Positions 18,227 through 27,058 of a stretch of DNA of 64,000 bases are shown here, one piece after another. Every line of letters begins with the position of its first letter. Within the stretch, counting starts at the first letter, position 1. Made by a program: the position numbers and the translations under genes. Origin of the DNA: CADEEN01 sp963816315 (lineage in GTDB: Bacteria > Pseudomonadota > Gammaproteobacteria > Burkholderiales > Burkholderiaceae_C). A model generated the notes under the pieces. It worked only from the letters and a program-made list of their open reading frames with translations. It ran no database searches and was not told the DNA's origin. The stretch covers positions 186,001 through 250,000 of the forward strand of contig CAWFJZ010000032.1 of assembly GCA_963816315.1 (NCBI GenBank), written 5' to 3'.

Positions 18227-19597
18227 ATGAGCAATGACCTCTGGCAGCGCGGTTGCGAGCAACTGGCCGCCGAACTGCCTGAACAGCAATACAACACCTG
18301 GATCCGCCCCCTGCCCCCGGCCGACGTGGCCGTCAACGGGCAGTCCGCGGTGGTCTCGCTGCGCGTGCCCAATCGCTTCAAGCTCGACTGGATCCGCTCG
18401 CAATACGCCAGCCGGATCGAGGGCGTGCTGACGCGGCTGGCCGGGCAGCCGGTGTCTTTGCAGCTGCATCTGGCCCCCGTGCCGGCCCGAAGCGCGGCCA
18501 ACGAGCCTGTCCAGGCCGCGCTGCCGTCTGCCGTGGCACGCGCCGCCGAATCGTCGGCTCGTGCCGCTTTGCTGCCGATCCACCGCCTGAATGCCGCACT
18601 GACGTTCGACTCGCTGGTCGCCGGCCGTGCGAATCAGATGGCCCGCACCGCCGCCCTCCACGTCGCCGGCAGCCCCGGCCACATGTACAACCCGCTGTTC
18701 ATCTATGGCGGCGTCGGCCTCGGCAAGACGCACCTCGTGCATGCGGTCGGCAATGCGCTGCTCAAAGACCGGCCCGACGCGCGTGTGCTGTACCTGCACG
18801 CCGAACAGTTCATCAGCGACGTCGTCAAGAACTACCAGCGCAAGACCTTCGATGAGCTCAAAGCCAAGTACCACTCGCTGGACCTGCTGCTGATCGACGA
18901 TGTGCAGTTCTTTGCCGGCAAGGACCGCACGCAGGAAGAGTTCTTCAACACCTTCGAAGCGCTGCTGGCCAAGAAGGCGCACATCATCATGACCAGCGAC
19001 ACCTACCCGAAAGGGCTGGTGGATATCGACGAGCGGCTGACCTCGCGCTTCGACTCGGGCCTGACGGTGGCGATCGAGCCGCCGGAGCTGGAGATGCGCG
19101 TCGCTATTCTGATCCGCAAGGCGCTGGCCGAAGGCTCCGAGATGCCCGAGGACGTGGCGTTTTTCATCGCCAAGAACGTGCGCGCCAACGTGCGGGAACT
19201 CGAAGGCGCGTTGCGCAAGGTCATCGCCTACGCGCGCTTTTCGCAGAAAGAGGTGGCGATCGGCTTGGCGCGCGAGGCGCTGCGCGATCTGCTGTCGATC
19301 CAGAACCGGCAGATCGGCATCGAGAACATCCAGAAGACCGTCGCCGACTTCTACAAGATCAAGGTCGCCGACATGTACAGCAAGAAGCGCCCGGCCTCGA
19401 TCGCGCGGCCGCGGCAGATTGCGATGTACCTGGCCAAGGAGATGACGCAGAAGAGCCTGCCCGAAATCGGCGACAGCTTCGGCGGCCGCGACCACACGAC
19501 GGTGCTGCACGCCGTGCGCAAGATCGGCGGCGAACGGACGAAGAACCCCGAGCTGAACCAGCAGTTGCACGTGCTCGAACAGACGTTGAAGGGATAG
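18227..19597 (+). CDS. dnaA: Chromosomal replication initiator DnaA
   Basis: A 456-residue initiator. Domain I is at residues 1-85, with a short Ala-rich linker. The AAA+ domain III contains Walker A GGVGLGKTHLVHAVGN (about 164), Walker B LLLIDDVQFFAGK and a sensor region. Domain IV at the C-terminus has the DnaA-box-binding signature LPEIGDSFGGRDHTTVLHAVRKI. Length is normal. It is divergent from rpmH and followed by dnaN and gyrB, the canonical origin order. Confidence 0.98.
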   Translation: MSNDLWQRGCEQLAAELPEQQYNTWIRPLPPADVAVNGQSAVVSLRVPNRFKLDWIRSQYASRIEGVLTRLAGQPVSLQLHLAPVPARSAANEPVQAALPSAVARAAESSARAALLPIHRLNAALTFDSLVAGRANQMARTAALHVAGSPGHMYNPLFIYGGVGLGKTHLVHAVGNALLKDRPDARVLYLHAEQFISDVVKNYQRKTFDELKAKYHSLDLLLIDDVQFFAGKDRTQEEFFNTFEALLAKKAHIIMTSDTYPKGLVDIDERLTSRFDSGLTVAIEPPELEMRVAILIRKALAEGSEMPEDVAFFIAKNVRANVRELEGALRKVIAYARFSQKEVAIGLAREALRDLLSIQNRQIGIENIQKTVADFYKIKVADMYSKKRPASIARPRQIAMYLAKEMTQKSLPEIGDSFGGRDHTTVLHAVRKIGGERTKNPELNQQLHVLEQTLKG

Positions 19598-19917
19598 CGT
19601 TGACGGCCCCTCGCTCGCTGCGCTCGCCCTCCCCCGAGGGGAAGCCTCAGGCCCACGCTTGGGAGCGGCCCGGCGCTGGCCTGAGGTCCGTGCAAGCCTG
19701 TGGACAGTCCGCTGGCAACCGCATGGTTGTCCACTGCCACCGCGTCGCCGCCGAAGTTGTTGCCTGCGACTCCCGCTTCTCCACGCAGGGTCACGCACAG
19801 GGCTTGTCATCAGCCAAGCCCTTGAAAACTCAGGCGAAAATGCGGTTCTCCACAGAAGGCGTTGCCCTCTACTACTAACACCAGTCTTAAAAAGAAGACT
19901 TGAAGGAAGAGAACAAC
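19598..19917. other. dnaA-dnaN intergenic region, oriC candidate
   Basis: A 320-base gap. Its first 80 bases are a dispersed repeat. After that come DnaA-box-like 9-mers: TGTGGACAG (19699-19707, minus-strand CTGTCCACA), TTGTCCACT (19727-19735) and TTCTCCACA (19846-19854). A comparatively AT-rich stretch (about 19862-19917) leads into dnaN. No perfect TTATCCACA is present here, while two perfect boxes lie on the rpmH side of dnaA. The functional origin could therefore be on either side of dnaA. Confidence 0.4.
19601..19681 (+). repeat. Dispersed intergenic repeat, copy A
   Basis: An 81-base GC-rich element beginning TGACGGCCCCTCG and ending GCTTGGGAGCGGCCCGGCGC plus TGGCC. A second copy in opposite orientation lies at 49441-49517, sharing both ends and the overall layout but differing inside. 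Such GC-rich elements between or after genes are common in Burkholderiales genomes. Confidence 0.6.
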
Positions 19918-21024
19918 ATGATCGTGTTCAAGGCTGCGCAGGACCAGGTGCTCGGCGCATTGCAGTCGGTCGCCGGCATCGTCGAGCGCCGGCACACGTT
20001 GCCGATCCTGGCCAATGTGCTGATGCGCAAGACGGCTGGGCGCATCGAGTTCACGACGAGTGACTTGGAAATTCAGGTCCGCACCGCGGCCGAGTTGGGT
20101 GGTGACGCCGGCAACTTCAGCACCACGGTCGGCGCGCGCAAGCTGATCGATATCCTGCGCACGCTGCCGCCCGATCAGGTCGTGACGCTGTCGGCGAACC
20201 AGAACAAGCTGACGCTGCAAGGCGGCAAGAGCCGCTTCACGTTGCAGACGCTGACGGCCGACGACTTCCCGCTCGTCAACGAAGCGGTCGATTTCGGGCC
20301 TGCGTTTTCCGTGCCGCAGAAGACGCTGAAGAGCCTGATCAACCAGGTGCATTTCGCGATGGCGGTGCACGACATCCGCTACTACCTGAACGGCATCCTT
20401 TTCGTCGCCGAAGGCAAGGTGCTGACGCTGGTGGCCACCGACGGCCACCGCCTGGCGCTCGCGCAGGCCACGCTCGACGTGGACATCCCGAAGCAGGACG
20501 TGATCCTGCCGCGCAAGACGGTGCTCGAATTGCAGCGCCTGCTGAAAGACGAAGACACGCCGATCGAAATGCGCTTTGCCGGCAACCAGGCCAAGTTTGC
20601 GTTCTCGGGCATGGAGTTCGTGACCAAGCTCGTCGAAGGCAAGTTCCCGGATTACAACCGCGTGATCCCGAAGACGCTGAAGAACTCGGTGACGCTCGGC
20701 CGCACGCCGCTGCTGTCGAGCCTGCAGCGCGCCGCGATCTTGACCAGCGAGAAGTTCAAGGCCGTGCGCGTCAACATCGAGCCCGGCACGCTGCGCCTGA
20801 CGGCGAGCAACGCCGAGCAGGAAGAGGCCAAGGAAGAACTCGAAGTCGATTACAACGGCGACACGATCGAGATCGGCTTCAACGTCACGTATCTCATCGA
20901 CGCGCTGGCGAATAGCAACGCCGAGATGGTCAAACTGGAATTGCAGGACGGTAGTTCGAGCGCGCTGTTCTCGCTGCCCGATCAACCAGGCTTCAAATAT
21001 GTCGTGATGCCCATGCGTATTTGA
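19918..21024 (+). CDS. dnaN: DNA polymerase III beta clamp
   Basis: A 368-residue sliding clamp made of three repeated clamp domains. It starts MIVFKAAQDQVLGALQSVAGIVERRHTLPIL and ends with the conserved VVMPMRI. ATG 19918, preceded by GGAAGAG, is preferred to an in-frame TTG at 19900. No frame break. A hairpin terminator lies between it and gyrB. Confidence 0.97.
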   Translation: MIVFKAAQDQVLGALQSVAGIVERRHTLPILANVLMRKTAGRIEFTTSDLEIQVRTAAELGGDAGNFSTTVGARKLIDILRTLPPDQVVTLSANQNKLTLQGGKSRFTLQTLTADDFPLVNEAVDFGPAFSVPQKTLKSLINQVHFAMAVHDIRYYLNGILFVAEGKVLTLVATDGHRLALAQATLDVDIPKQDVILPRKTVLELQRLLKDEDTPIEMRFAGNQAKFAFSGMEFVTKLVEGKFPDYNRVIPKTLKNSVTLGRTPLLSSLQRAAILTSEKFKAVRVNIEPGTLRLTASNAEQEEAKEELEVDYNGDTIEIGFNVTYLIDALANSNAEMVKLELQDGSSSALFSLPDQPGFKYVVMPMRI

Positions 21025-21051
21025 GCAACCGCCGTTTTCCAACGAGCCGCG

Positions 21052-21083
21052 AGCGGGCCTCAGTGCCCGCTTGTGCTTTTCTT
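21052..21083 (+). terminator. Terminator-like hairpin between dnaN and gyrB
   Basis: AGCGGGC (21052-21058) pairs with GCCCGCT (21065-21071) around CTCAGT, followed by TGTGCTTTTCTT. The tail has a four-T run rather than a long one, so it may attenuate rather than fully stop transcription into gyrB. Confidence 0.65.
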
Positions 21084-21101
21084 GACTGATGCATTGACAC
21101 G

Positions 21102-23598
21102 ATGACCGACGTACCGATCCCCAAACCCAGCGACCCGAACGCCCCCCAAGACGGCTACGGCGCCGACTCAATCCAGATCCTCGAAGGCCTGGAGGCGGTG
21201 CGCAAGCGCCCTGGCATGTACATCGGTGATACGAGCGACGGCACGGGGTTGCACCACCTCGTTTTCGAAGTCGTCGACAACTCGATCGACGAATCGCTGG
21301 CCGGGCATTGCGACGACATCATCGTCACCATCCACAGCGACAACAGCATCAGCGTCATCGACAACGGCCGCGGTATCCCGACCGGCGTCAAGATGGACGA
21401 CAAGCACGAGCCCAAGCGCAGTGCCGCCGAGATTGCGCTGACCGAGCTGCACGCCGGCGGCAAGTTCAATCAGAACAGCTACAAGGTTTCGGGCGGGCTT
21501 CATGGCGTCGGTGTGTCGTGCGTCAACGCGCTGTCCAAACAACTTCGATTGACCGTGCGCCGCGACCACAAGGTGCACCTGCTCGAATTCAAGAAGGGCA
21601 TCCCGCAGGACCGCTTGCTCGAGATGCGCAATGGCTTCGAAGTCAGCCCGATGAAGGTCACCGGCGAGACCGACAAGCGCGGCACCGAAGTGCACTTCCT
21701 GCCGGACGACGAGATCTTCCAGAACATCGACTTCCACTACGACGTGCTGGCCAAGCGCCTGCGTGAGCTTTCGTTCCTGAACAACGGCGTGAAGATCCGC
21801 CTGGTCGATGAGCGCAATGCGAAGGAAGACAACTTCGCTTATGTCGGTGGCGTGCGCGGTTTTGTCGAGTTCATCAACCAGGGCAAGAAGGTCCTGCACC
21901 CGAACATCTTCCACGCCATCGGCGAGAAGATGAGCGAGCAGAACACCCTTGTCGGCGTCGAAGTGTCGATGCAGTGGAACGACAGCTACAGCGAGAACGT
22001 GCTGTGCTTCACCAACAACATCCCGCAGCGCGACGGCGGCACGCACCTGACGGGGCTGCGTGCAGCGATGACACGCGTCATCAATAAGTACATCGAAGAG
22101 CACGAGTTCGCGAAGAAGGCCAAGGTCGAGGTCACCGGCGACGACATGCGCGAAGGCCTGGCCTGCGTGATCAGCGTCAAGGTGCCCGAGCCGAAGTTCA
22201 GCTCGCAGACCAAGGACAAGCTGGTGTCGTCGTGAAGTGCGCGGCCCGGTCGAAGAGATCGTTGCCGCCAAGCTCACCGAGTGGCTGCAGGAGAACCCGA
22301 ACGACGCCAAGATCGTCTGCGGAAAAATCGTCGATGCCGCCCGCGCTCGCGAAGCGGCGCGCAAGGCGCGTGAAGCGACGCGCAAGACCGTGCTCGGCAG
22401 CATGGGCCTGCCCGGCAAGCTGGCCGACTGCCAGGAAAAAGACCCGGCGCTGTGCGAGATCTACATCGTCGAGGGCGACTCCGCCGGCGGCAGCGCCAAG
22501 CAAGGCCGCGACCGCAAGTTCCAGGCGATCCTGCCGCTGCGCGGCAAGATCCTGAACGTCGAGAAAGCGCGCTACGAAAAGCTGCTCACGTCCAACGAGA
22601 TCGTCACGCTGATCACGGCGCTTGGCACCAGCATCGGCAAGGACGATTTCAACCCGGACAAGCTGCGCTACCACCGCATCATCGTCATGACCGATGCCGA
22701 CGTGGACGGCGCGCACATCCGCACGCTGCTGCTGACCTTCTTCTACCGCCAGATGCTGGAGCTGGTGGAGCGCGGCCACATCTACATCGCGCAGCCACCG
22801 CTGTACAAGGTCAAGCACGGCAAGCACGAGCAGTATTTGAAAGACGGCAACGAACTCGACGCCTACCTGATGAAGGTCGCGCTCGACGGCGCGCAGGTGC
22901 TGCCCGGCGACGGCAAGCCCGCCATCACCGGCAGCGCGTTGGAAGAACTGGCGCGGCAATACGTCGTGGCGCAGAACGTCATCGAACGCTTGTCGGCGTG
23001 GATGGACGTCGAAGGCCTGAAGGCGATGGCCGACGGCCTGGTGCTCGACCTCGACAACGCCGCCGCCGCGGAAACCAGCGCCGCCGCGATGCAGGCCGCG
23101 CTGCACGACGCCGAAGTCGCGGCCGAGTACGACGCGCGCACCGACAAACACCTGCTGCGCATCAGCCGCCGCCACCACGGCAACGTCAAGTCGAGCGCCG
23201 TCACCGCCGACTTCGTGCACGGCGCCGACTACGCCGCGCTGTCGAGTGCGGGCCTCACGTTCAAAGGCCTGCTCGGCGCCGACGCCATCGTGCGCCGCGG
23301 CGAAGGCGAGCGCGCCAAGGAAACGCCGACCAGCGACTTCCGCGCCGCGATGGCCTGGCTGATGACGCAGGCCGAAGGGGCCGTCAGCCGCCAGCGCTAC
23401 AAGGGCCTGGGCGAAATGAATCCCATCCAGTTGTGGGAAACGACGATGGACCCGAACGTGCGCCGCCTGCTCAAAGTGCAGATCGACGACGCCATCGAAG
23501 CCGACCGCGTGTTCACGATGCTGATGGGCGACGAGGTCGAGCCGCGGCGCGAGTTCATCGAGAGCAATGCGTTGCGGGCGGCGAATATCGACGCTTGA
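21102..23598 (+). CDS. gyrB: DNA gyrase subunit B (one frame break)
   Basis: Type II topoisomerase ATPase subunit. The GHKL domain has EVVDNSIDE and DNGRGIPTG. The transducer domain is followed by TOPRIM motifs EGDSAGGSAKQGRDR and DADVDGAHI. The C-terminal end is QRYKGLGEMNP onward. The frame stops at TGA 22233-22235, after KDKLVSS. A surplus T there accounts for it: the correct reading is VSSEVRGPVEEIVAAKL. With one base removed the protein has 831 residues, as expected in betaproteobacteria. Since gyrB is essential and single-copy, the break is almost certainly a sequence error. Confidence 0.96.
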
Positions 23599-23627
23599 TG
23601 CGTATGCAGGGCGGTGCTCAATGCAGC

Positions 23628-24063
23628 CTATCCAGCCTGCTTGGCATCTACAGCGCGTATTGCTTCGGCAAGTCGATCAAGCGTGGCTTCGCGTCTTTGA
23701 GCATTTAGCTCGCATTGCCAAACCGCGAAGACCGTCCAGCCAATAGCTCGTAGCTCAGCCTCTTTGCGAGCATCCCTGGCCTTGTTCGCAACGGCCTTCT
23801 GATCCCAGAATCTTGTGTTCGAACTTGGTCTTCTACCGAGCCGACAGCTGTGAGCGTGCCAGAAGCAGCCATGCACGAAAACGACCGCTTTGCGCGAGGG
23901 GAAAGTCAAATCGGGACTTCCGGGCAGGCGTTAAACCGCCAAGGACGTAGCGCAGGCCGCGCTTGTGAAGTCCCTTACGCACGAGCAGCTCCAGCGCTGT
24001 GCTCCGCTGCTTCACGCTGCGCATGCGATCCGAGCGCTCGGTCTTGGTGAGGGTATCGGCCAT
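23628..24063 (-). CDS. vsr: Very short patch repair (Vsr) endonuclease (one frame break)
   Basis: Nicks T:G mismatches arising by deamination of 5-methylcytosine in Dcm sites. N-terminus: MADTLTKTERSDRMRSVKQR. After one surplus A near 23932 is removed the protein continues LRLPGSPDLTFPSRKAVVF, including the catalytic Asp of the PD motif, then HGCFWHAHSC (zinc and active-site His/Cys) and FWDQKAVANKARD. The corrected length is 144 residues, normal for Vsr. It is the last gene of the minus-strand island and sits beside its partner methyltransferase, ending 29 bases from the gyrB stop. Confidence 0.85.
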
Positions 24064-24080
24064 TGCTCGGCCAGCGCCGG

Positions 24081-25395
24081 CTACAGCGCAATCAGAATGC
24101 CGTGAGCAACGGGAGTACTGCCGCGTAACCGCGATAGAGACGGCACGGCATCCCCGATACATTTTGTCAGCGCATTGAGCGCAGGATCGTGGCCGTTGAC
24201 AACGAAGTGGGAGCCGTAGGAGACGTCTGAATGCGCGCAGCCTCTCTGGGCGTGATGCCGCGATGCCGTACGGGATGAATTTAGCGGCCGCTTCCTGGCG
24301 TCAGGAACCCGGTGGTGATGGTTTGTGCTGGCTTGTCCCAAAACATCCGACCGTAGACCGAGGGGTAAGTGTGCCGATCTCTGTGACAGTCGGGCCTTTC
24401 TTGGTTCGGCAGCTCCGATTGGTTGTTCTTGAACAGCCAGTCGATACGTGAACGGTTTTCTTCCGACAGCGCCGGCACTGTGTCCATGACGCCTGTGAGA
24501 ACCGCTTCCTTGGGGTCACGCATCAAGTCCCCGATGGCCCAGCCGAGGTCCAGCGCTCTGGCGCTTGAGGCCGCTGGCAACAGCTTTCAACGTCAGATGA
24601 TCAGGCGACGGCGTTGTCTTGGCCGCAATGAGGAAGTAGCGCTTGCGCGTTTGCGCCCACCCCATTTCATGCGCCGCAAGCACGCCGCTGTCCATGAACT
24701 CATACCCGTTCGCTTGTAGCAGCGCTTTGGCAGCGGTGACGACGTTGCTGCGATCGTTCGACTACCTCAGGCACGTTTTCGATGATCACCATTTTGGCCT
24801 CGAGGCGAACGGCCAACGCGACTGCCGTGAGGTAAAGAAGGTTGCGCGGATCTTCGCGCCTAGTTTTGTTGTTGAGGTTCGAGTGCCCCTGGCAAGGCGG
24901 CCCCGCCAAGAACAGATCGATGTTCCCGACCTCTTCGACAAGCGCCGGGTGCAACACCTCGGGAGCATAGGAAAAAGCCGAGGCTTTACCACTGCCACTG
25001 ACATGGAAGTCGATGAGGCTGGATGCGCTGGTGTGCAAGACGTGCTCGGTGTTGAAGTTGGCCTTGTGTACTTCGAGGCCACCTTCGTCCACATCGATAG
25101 CGGCCACCGCCTCCAACCGACGACCCACGGCGATCGCGGCCTGGGCGGCTCCTAAGGTCAATCCACCGCAGCCGCAGAACGCATCGACAGTTCGAATCGG
25201 CGGTGGATTGCCTTCGATCACCTCGGTGAAGACCGGCGCACCCCGCAAGAAGCTCTGCCACCACGCGGAGTGACCGTTGGCGACGTTGCCAGACTTGTTC
25301 TCGATACCGGAGCGCCATGCGCGAGCGCCGACCTTGAGTTCACGAATTACGCGAGTGTTTTCGAAGGAGTAGTCTTCCAAGTCAATGCGATTCAT
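24081..25395 (-). CDS. dcm: DNA (cytosine-5) methyltransferase, disrupted
   Basis: C5-methyltransferase motifs are in order: motif I DAFCGCGGLTLG, motif IV GPPCQGHSN with the catalytic PCQ, motif VI ENVPEV, motif VIII QTRKRYFLIA, motif IX-like PAQTITTGFLTPG and motif X CIGDAVPS. Four problems are visible: surplus bases near 24750 and 24566, an in-frame TAA at 24281-24283 where a GR-(Y/F)-IHP string is expected, and one base lost near 24222. Corrected for indels it is 437 residues. The target sequence cannot be read off. The protein is either an error-laden functional enzyme or a decaying gene; ATG 25395 overlaps the preceding small ORF stop. Confidence 0.75.
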
Positions 25396-25556
25396 CGCAT
25401 GCCGTTGTTGGATCTCTGTTCGCTACAGACCTCGAAGATTTTCCGGCACTCGTGCTCGTTGAACAACTCCAGAGACCAGATTTGCTCGCAGCCGTCGCAG
25501 GCTTTTCGACGAGCTGCTCCAATCTGATCACTTGGAGATGAGGCGTCGTCGTTCAT
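25392..25556 (-). CDS. 54-residue Cys-rich small protein in the methyltransferase operon
   Basis: A short ORF starting ATG 25556 and ending TGA 25392-25394. It overlaps the upstream gene end by 29 bases and the dcm ATG by 4 bases, so it fills what otherwise looks like a 130-base gap. The sequence has C20-x2-C23, H35-x-C37 and C44, a spacing compatible with a zinc knuckle or treble clef. Codon use matches its neighbours. No family recognised; a role as a small DNA-binding or adaptor subunit is inference. Confidence 0.6.
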   Translation of the reverse strand: MNDDASSPSDQIGAARRKACDGCEQIWSLELFNEHECRKIFEVCSEQRSNNGMR

Positions 25557-26130
25557 CGTTGGATACCAACATCGTCACAAGCGCCCGAGCGAAACTTCGC
25601 GCATTCGCATAGCCCTGCCGGAAGAGGTGGCTGCGATAGAAGTCCACTTGGCCGCAACGACACAGATGATATCGGTCGTCCGCTTGCTCGTCGAGCACTA
25701 GATCAGCGCGGAGCCACAGCCGGTACATCAAGTTCTCTGAACGCGCGCCGATGCCATAGTTGGCCAGACCGGTCCCGCTTTGAGGACTCCCGTAACGCCA
25801 CTCGACGATAACGCTGAAGTGGACGACGGCAAGCCACAACCAAAAGTCGGCGTCGGCAAGCACGTCCGCTGGTACCTTCACGCGCTCGTGAATCGCCCGG
25901 GCTGCTTCTGCCTCAAACTTGTTGGCATTCTTCGCGCTCTTCATGCCGTCGGCGCCGTACTTCGATTTCAGTGATGCCAAGTCTGCGAGGAGATCGCCAA
26001 TGAAGGTCTGCTCCAGCTCGGCACCGTCCCCTCGACTCTTCGCAAGGCGATCAAGATCCAAAGCGGTGCCCGCCCGTTTGCTGGCCAGATAGGCGCTGGC
26101 ATCGGTGGTCGTGATGATTGGATAGCGCAT
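25528..26130 (-). CDS. Unknown protein of the Vsr-Dcm island (possibly DUF6339-like)
   Basis: A 200-residue protein starting MRYPIITTTDASAYL. The middle part contains DFWLWLAVVHFSVIVEWRYG followed by NLMYRLWLRADLVLDE, an aromatic-rich core that recalls DUF6339 proteins, but I offer that only as a resemblance. A Y-H-L-C-R-C-G string near residue 155 could bind metal. It starts 4 bases after the previous stop, so it is in the operon. Function unknown. Confidence 0.65.
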   Translation of the reverse strand: MRYPIITTTDASAYLASKRAGTALDLDRLAKSRGDGAELEQTFIGDLLADLASLKSKYGADGMKSAKNANKFEAEAARAIHERVKVPADVLADADFWLWLAVVHFSVIVEWRYGSPQSGTGLANYGIGARSENLMYRLWLRADLVLDEQADDRYHLCRCGQVDFYRSHLFRQGYANARSFARALVTMLVSNDERRRLISK

Positions 26131-26133
26131 AGG

Positions 26134-26792
26134 TCAAGCCTCCGCAACTTGTCGAACCGACTGTTGGTCGGCGTGAAGAATCGCTCGCAGCTTTGGGAGC
26201 CGGGCTGATCGACAAGCTGCTTTAGCTGTTGCAGCGTGCAGGGCTGCACTTTGTCAATGCGCTTGAGCAAGGCCGATAGAGGGCTGCGCGGTTCAACCGT
26301 TTCGGCTTCTTTCCAATCGGCGAAGCTGACGGCAAGAATCTGCGCAGGAATCTCTGCGGCCAAGAAGGCCATCATCGGGCGGCTCATCTTGGATAGGTTG
26401 TCGGCAGCAAGTTTCTTGTAAACATCCGAGTGAACGAAGACTTTGGCGATCGGCCGATCCTTGTTGGCGGATTCATTGATGCCGCCGTAGTAGTCGACGT
26501 GATAAAGAGTCTTCGGTGGATAGCCCATTGCGACCCATCCCTCGTCGTTCATTGGATCGACGCCGAAGTCCTCGGCCGGCTTTGGTGGCCGGAGGTCGAA
26601 AGTCTTCTTCGAGAGCCAGTGGCCTTGCAAGAAAGGCTTGCCGACTTCTCGGTTCAGCGCTGCAGCCAGGCAGAGCGCTACTTCGACGGTGAGGTTAGAG
26701 CCACCGCCCAGGCCTTCGAGAACTTCAGGACCAATGGCGATCTCTTCGGGCGCAGCCTTGGACAGCAGAGCTTGTGAACGAGGCTGTCTCAT
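26134..26792 (-). CDS. Unknown protein of the island (one frame break)
   Basis: Starts MRQPRSQALLSKAAPEEIA in a 4-base overlap with the gene before it. The listed frame would run 160 bases into the next gene. A single lost base near 26205 instead gives the ending LVDQARLPKLRAILHADQQS and then VRQVAEA, with TGA at 26134-26136, 4 bases before the next ATG, and 219 residues in all. That spacing strongly supports the corrected end. Features: a YHVDYYGG string, FVHSDVYKKL and a helical C-terminus. No family recognised. Confidence 0.6.
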
Positions 26793-27058
26793 GAGGAGGG
26801 TGACGGCATGACTGCAATCGCGAGCTTGCCGCGGGATATTGGGCCACCGGCCAACGTGGCTTCACTCAGGTTGGGTTTCACGACCAGCGCGAGCCTCGGA
26901 ACGTCCTGCTCTTCGACTATGAACGAGGACGCATCGGTGAATGGCTGCCCGTCGAGCAATCGAATCTGCGCGCGATCGATCGCTTCTTCGAGCGTCGCTG
27001 CCTCGAAGAACGGCCGCACGTCTTTGCTGGCGCTCTTGTGGTACGTCGCGTTCGTCAC
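26789..27058 (-). CDS. Unknown 89-residue protein of the island
   Basis: Small acidic protein starting MTNATYHKSASKDVRPFFEAATLEEAIDRA... with two helices and a beta-rich end (PRLALVVKPN, GKLAIAVMP). Both ends overlap neighbours by 4 bases (ATGA), a strong sign of a real, co-translated gene. No recognised domain. It may be a subunit or adaptor for the ATPase encoded immediately upstream. Confidence 0.6.
   Translation of the reverse strand: MTNATYHKSASKDVRPFFEAATLEEAIDRAQIRLLDGQPFTDASSFIVEEQDVPRLALVVKPNLSEATLAGGPISRGKLAIAVMPSPSS

Noticed and set aside
22225..22245. Programmed frameshift in gyrB
   Set aside because: No slippery heptamer or stimulatory structure fits, gyrB is not known to frameshift, and twenty other genes show the same kind of single surplus base, so a sequence error is more likely.
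24263..24719. Plus-strand ORFs across the dcm region
   Set aside because: They are opposite-strand frames without domains; the minus strand carries ordered C5-methyltransferase motifs.
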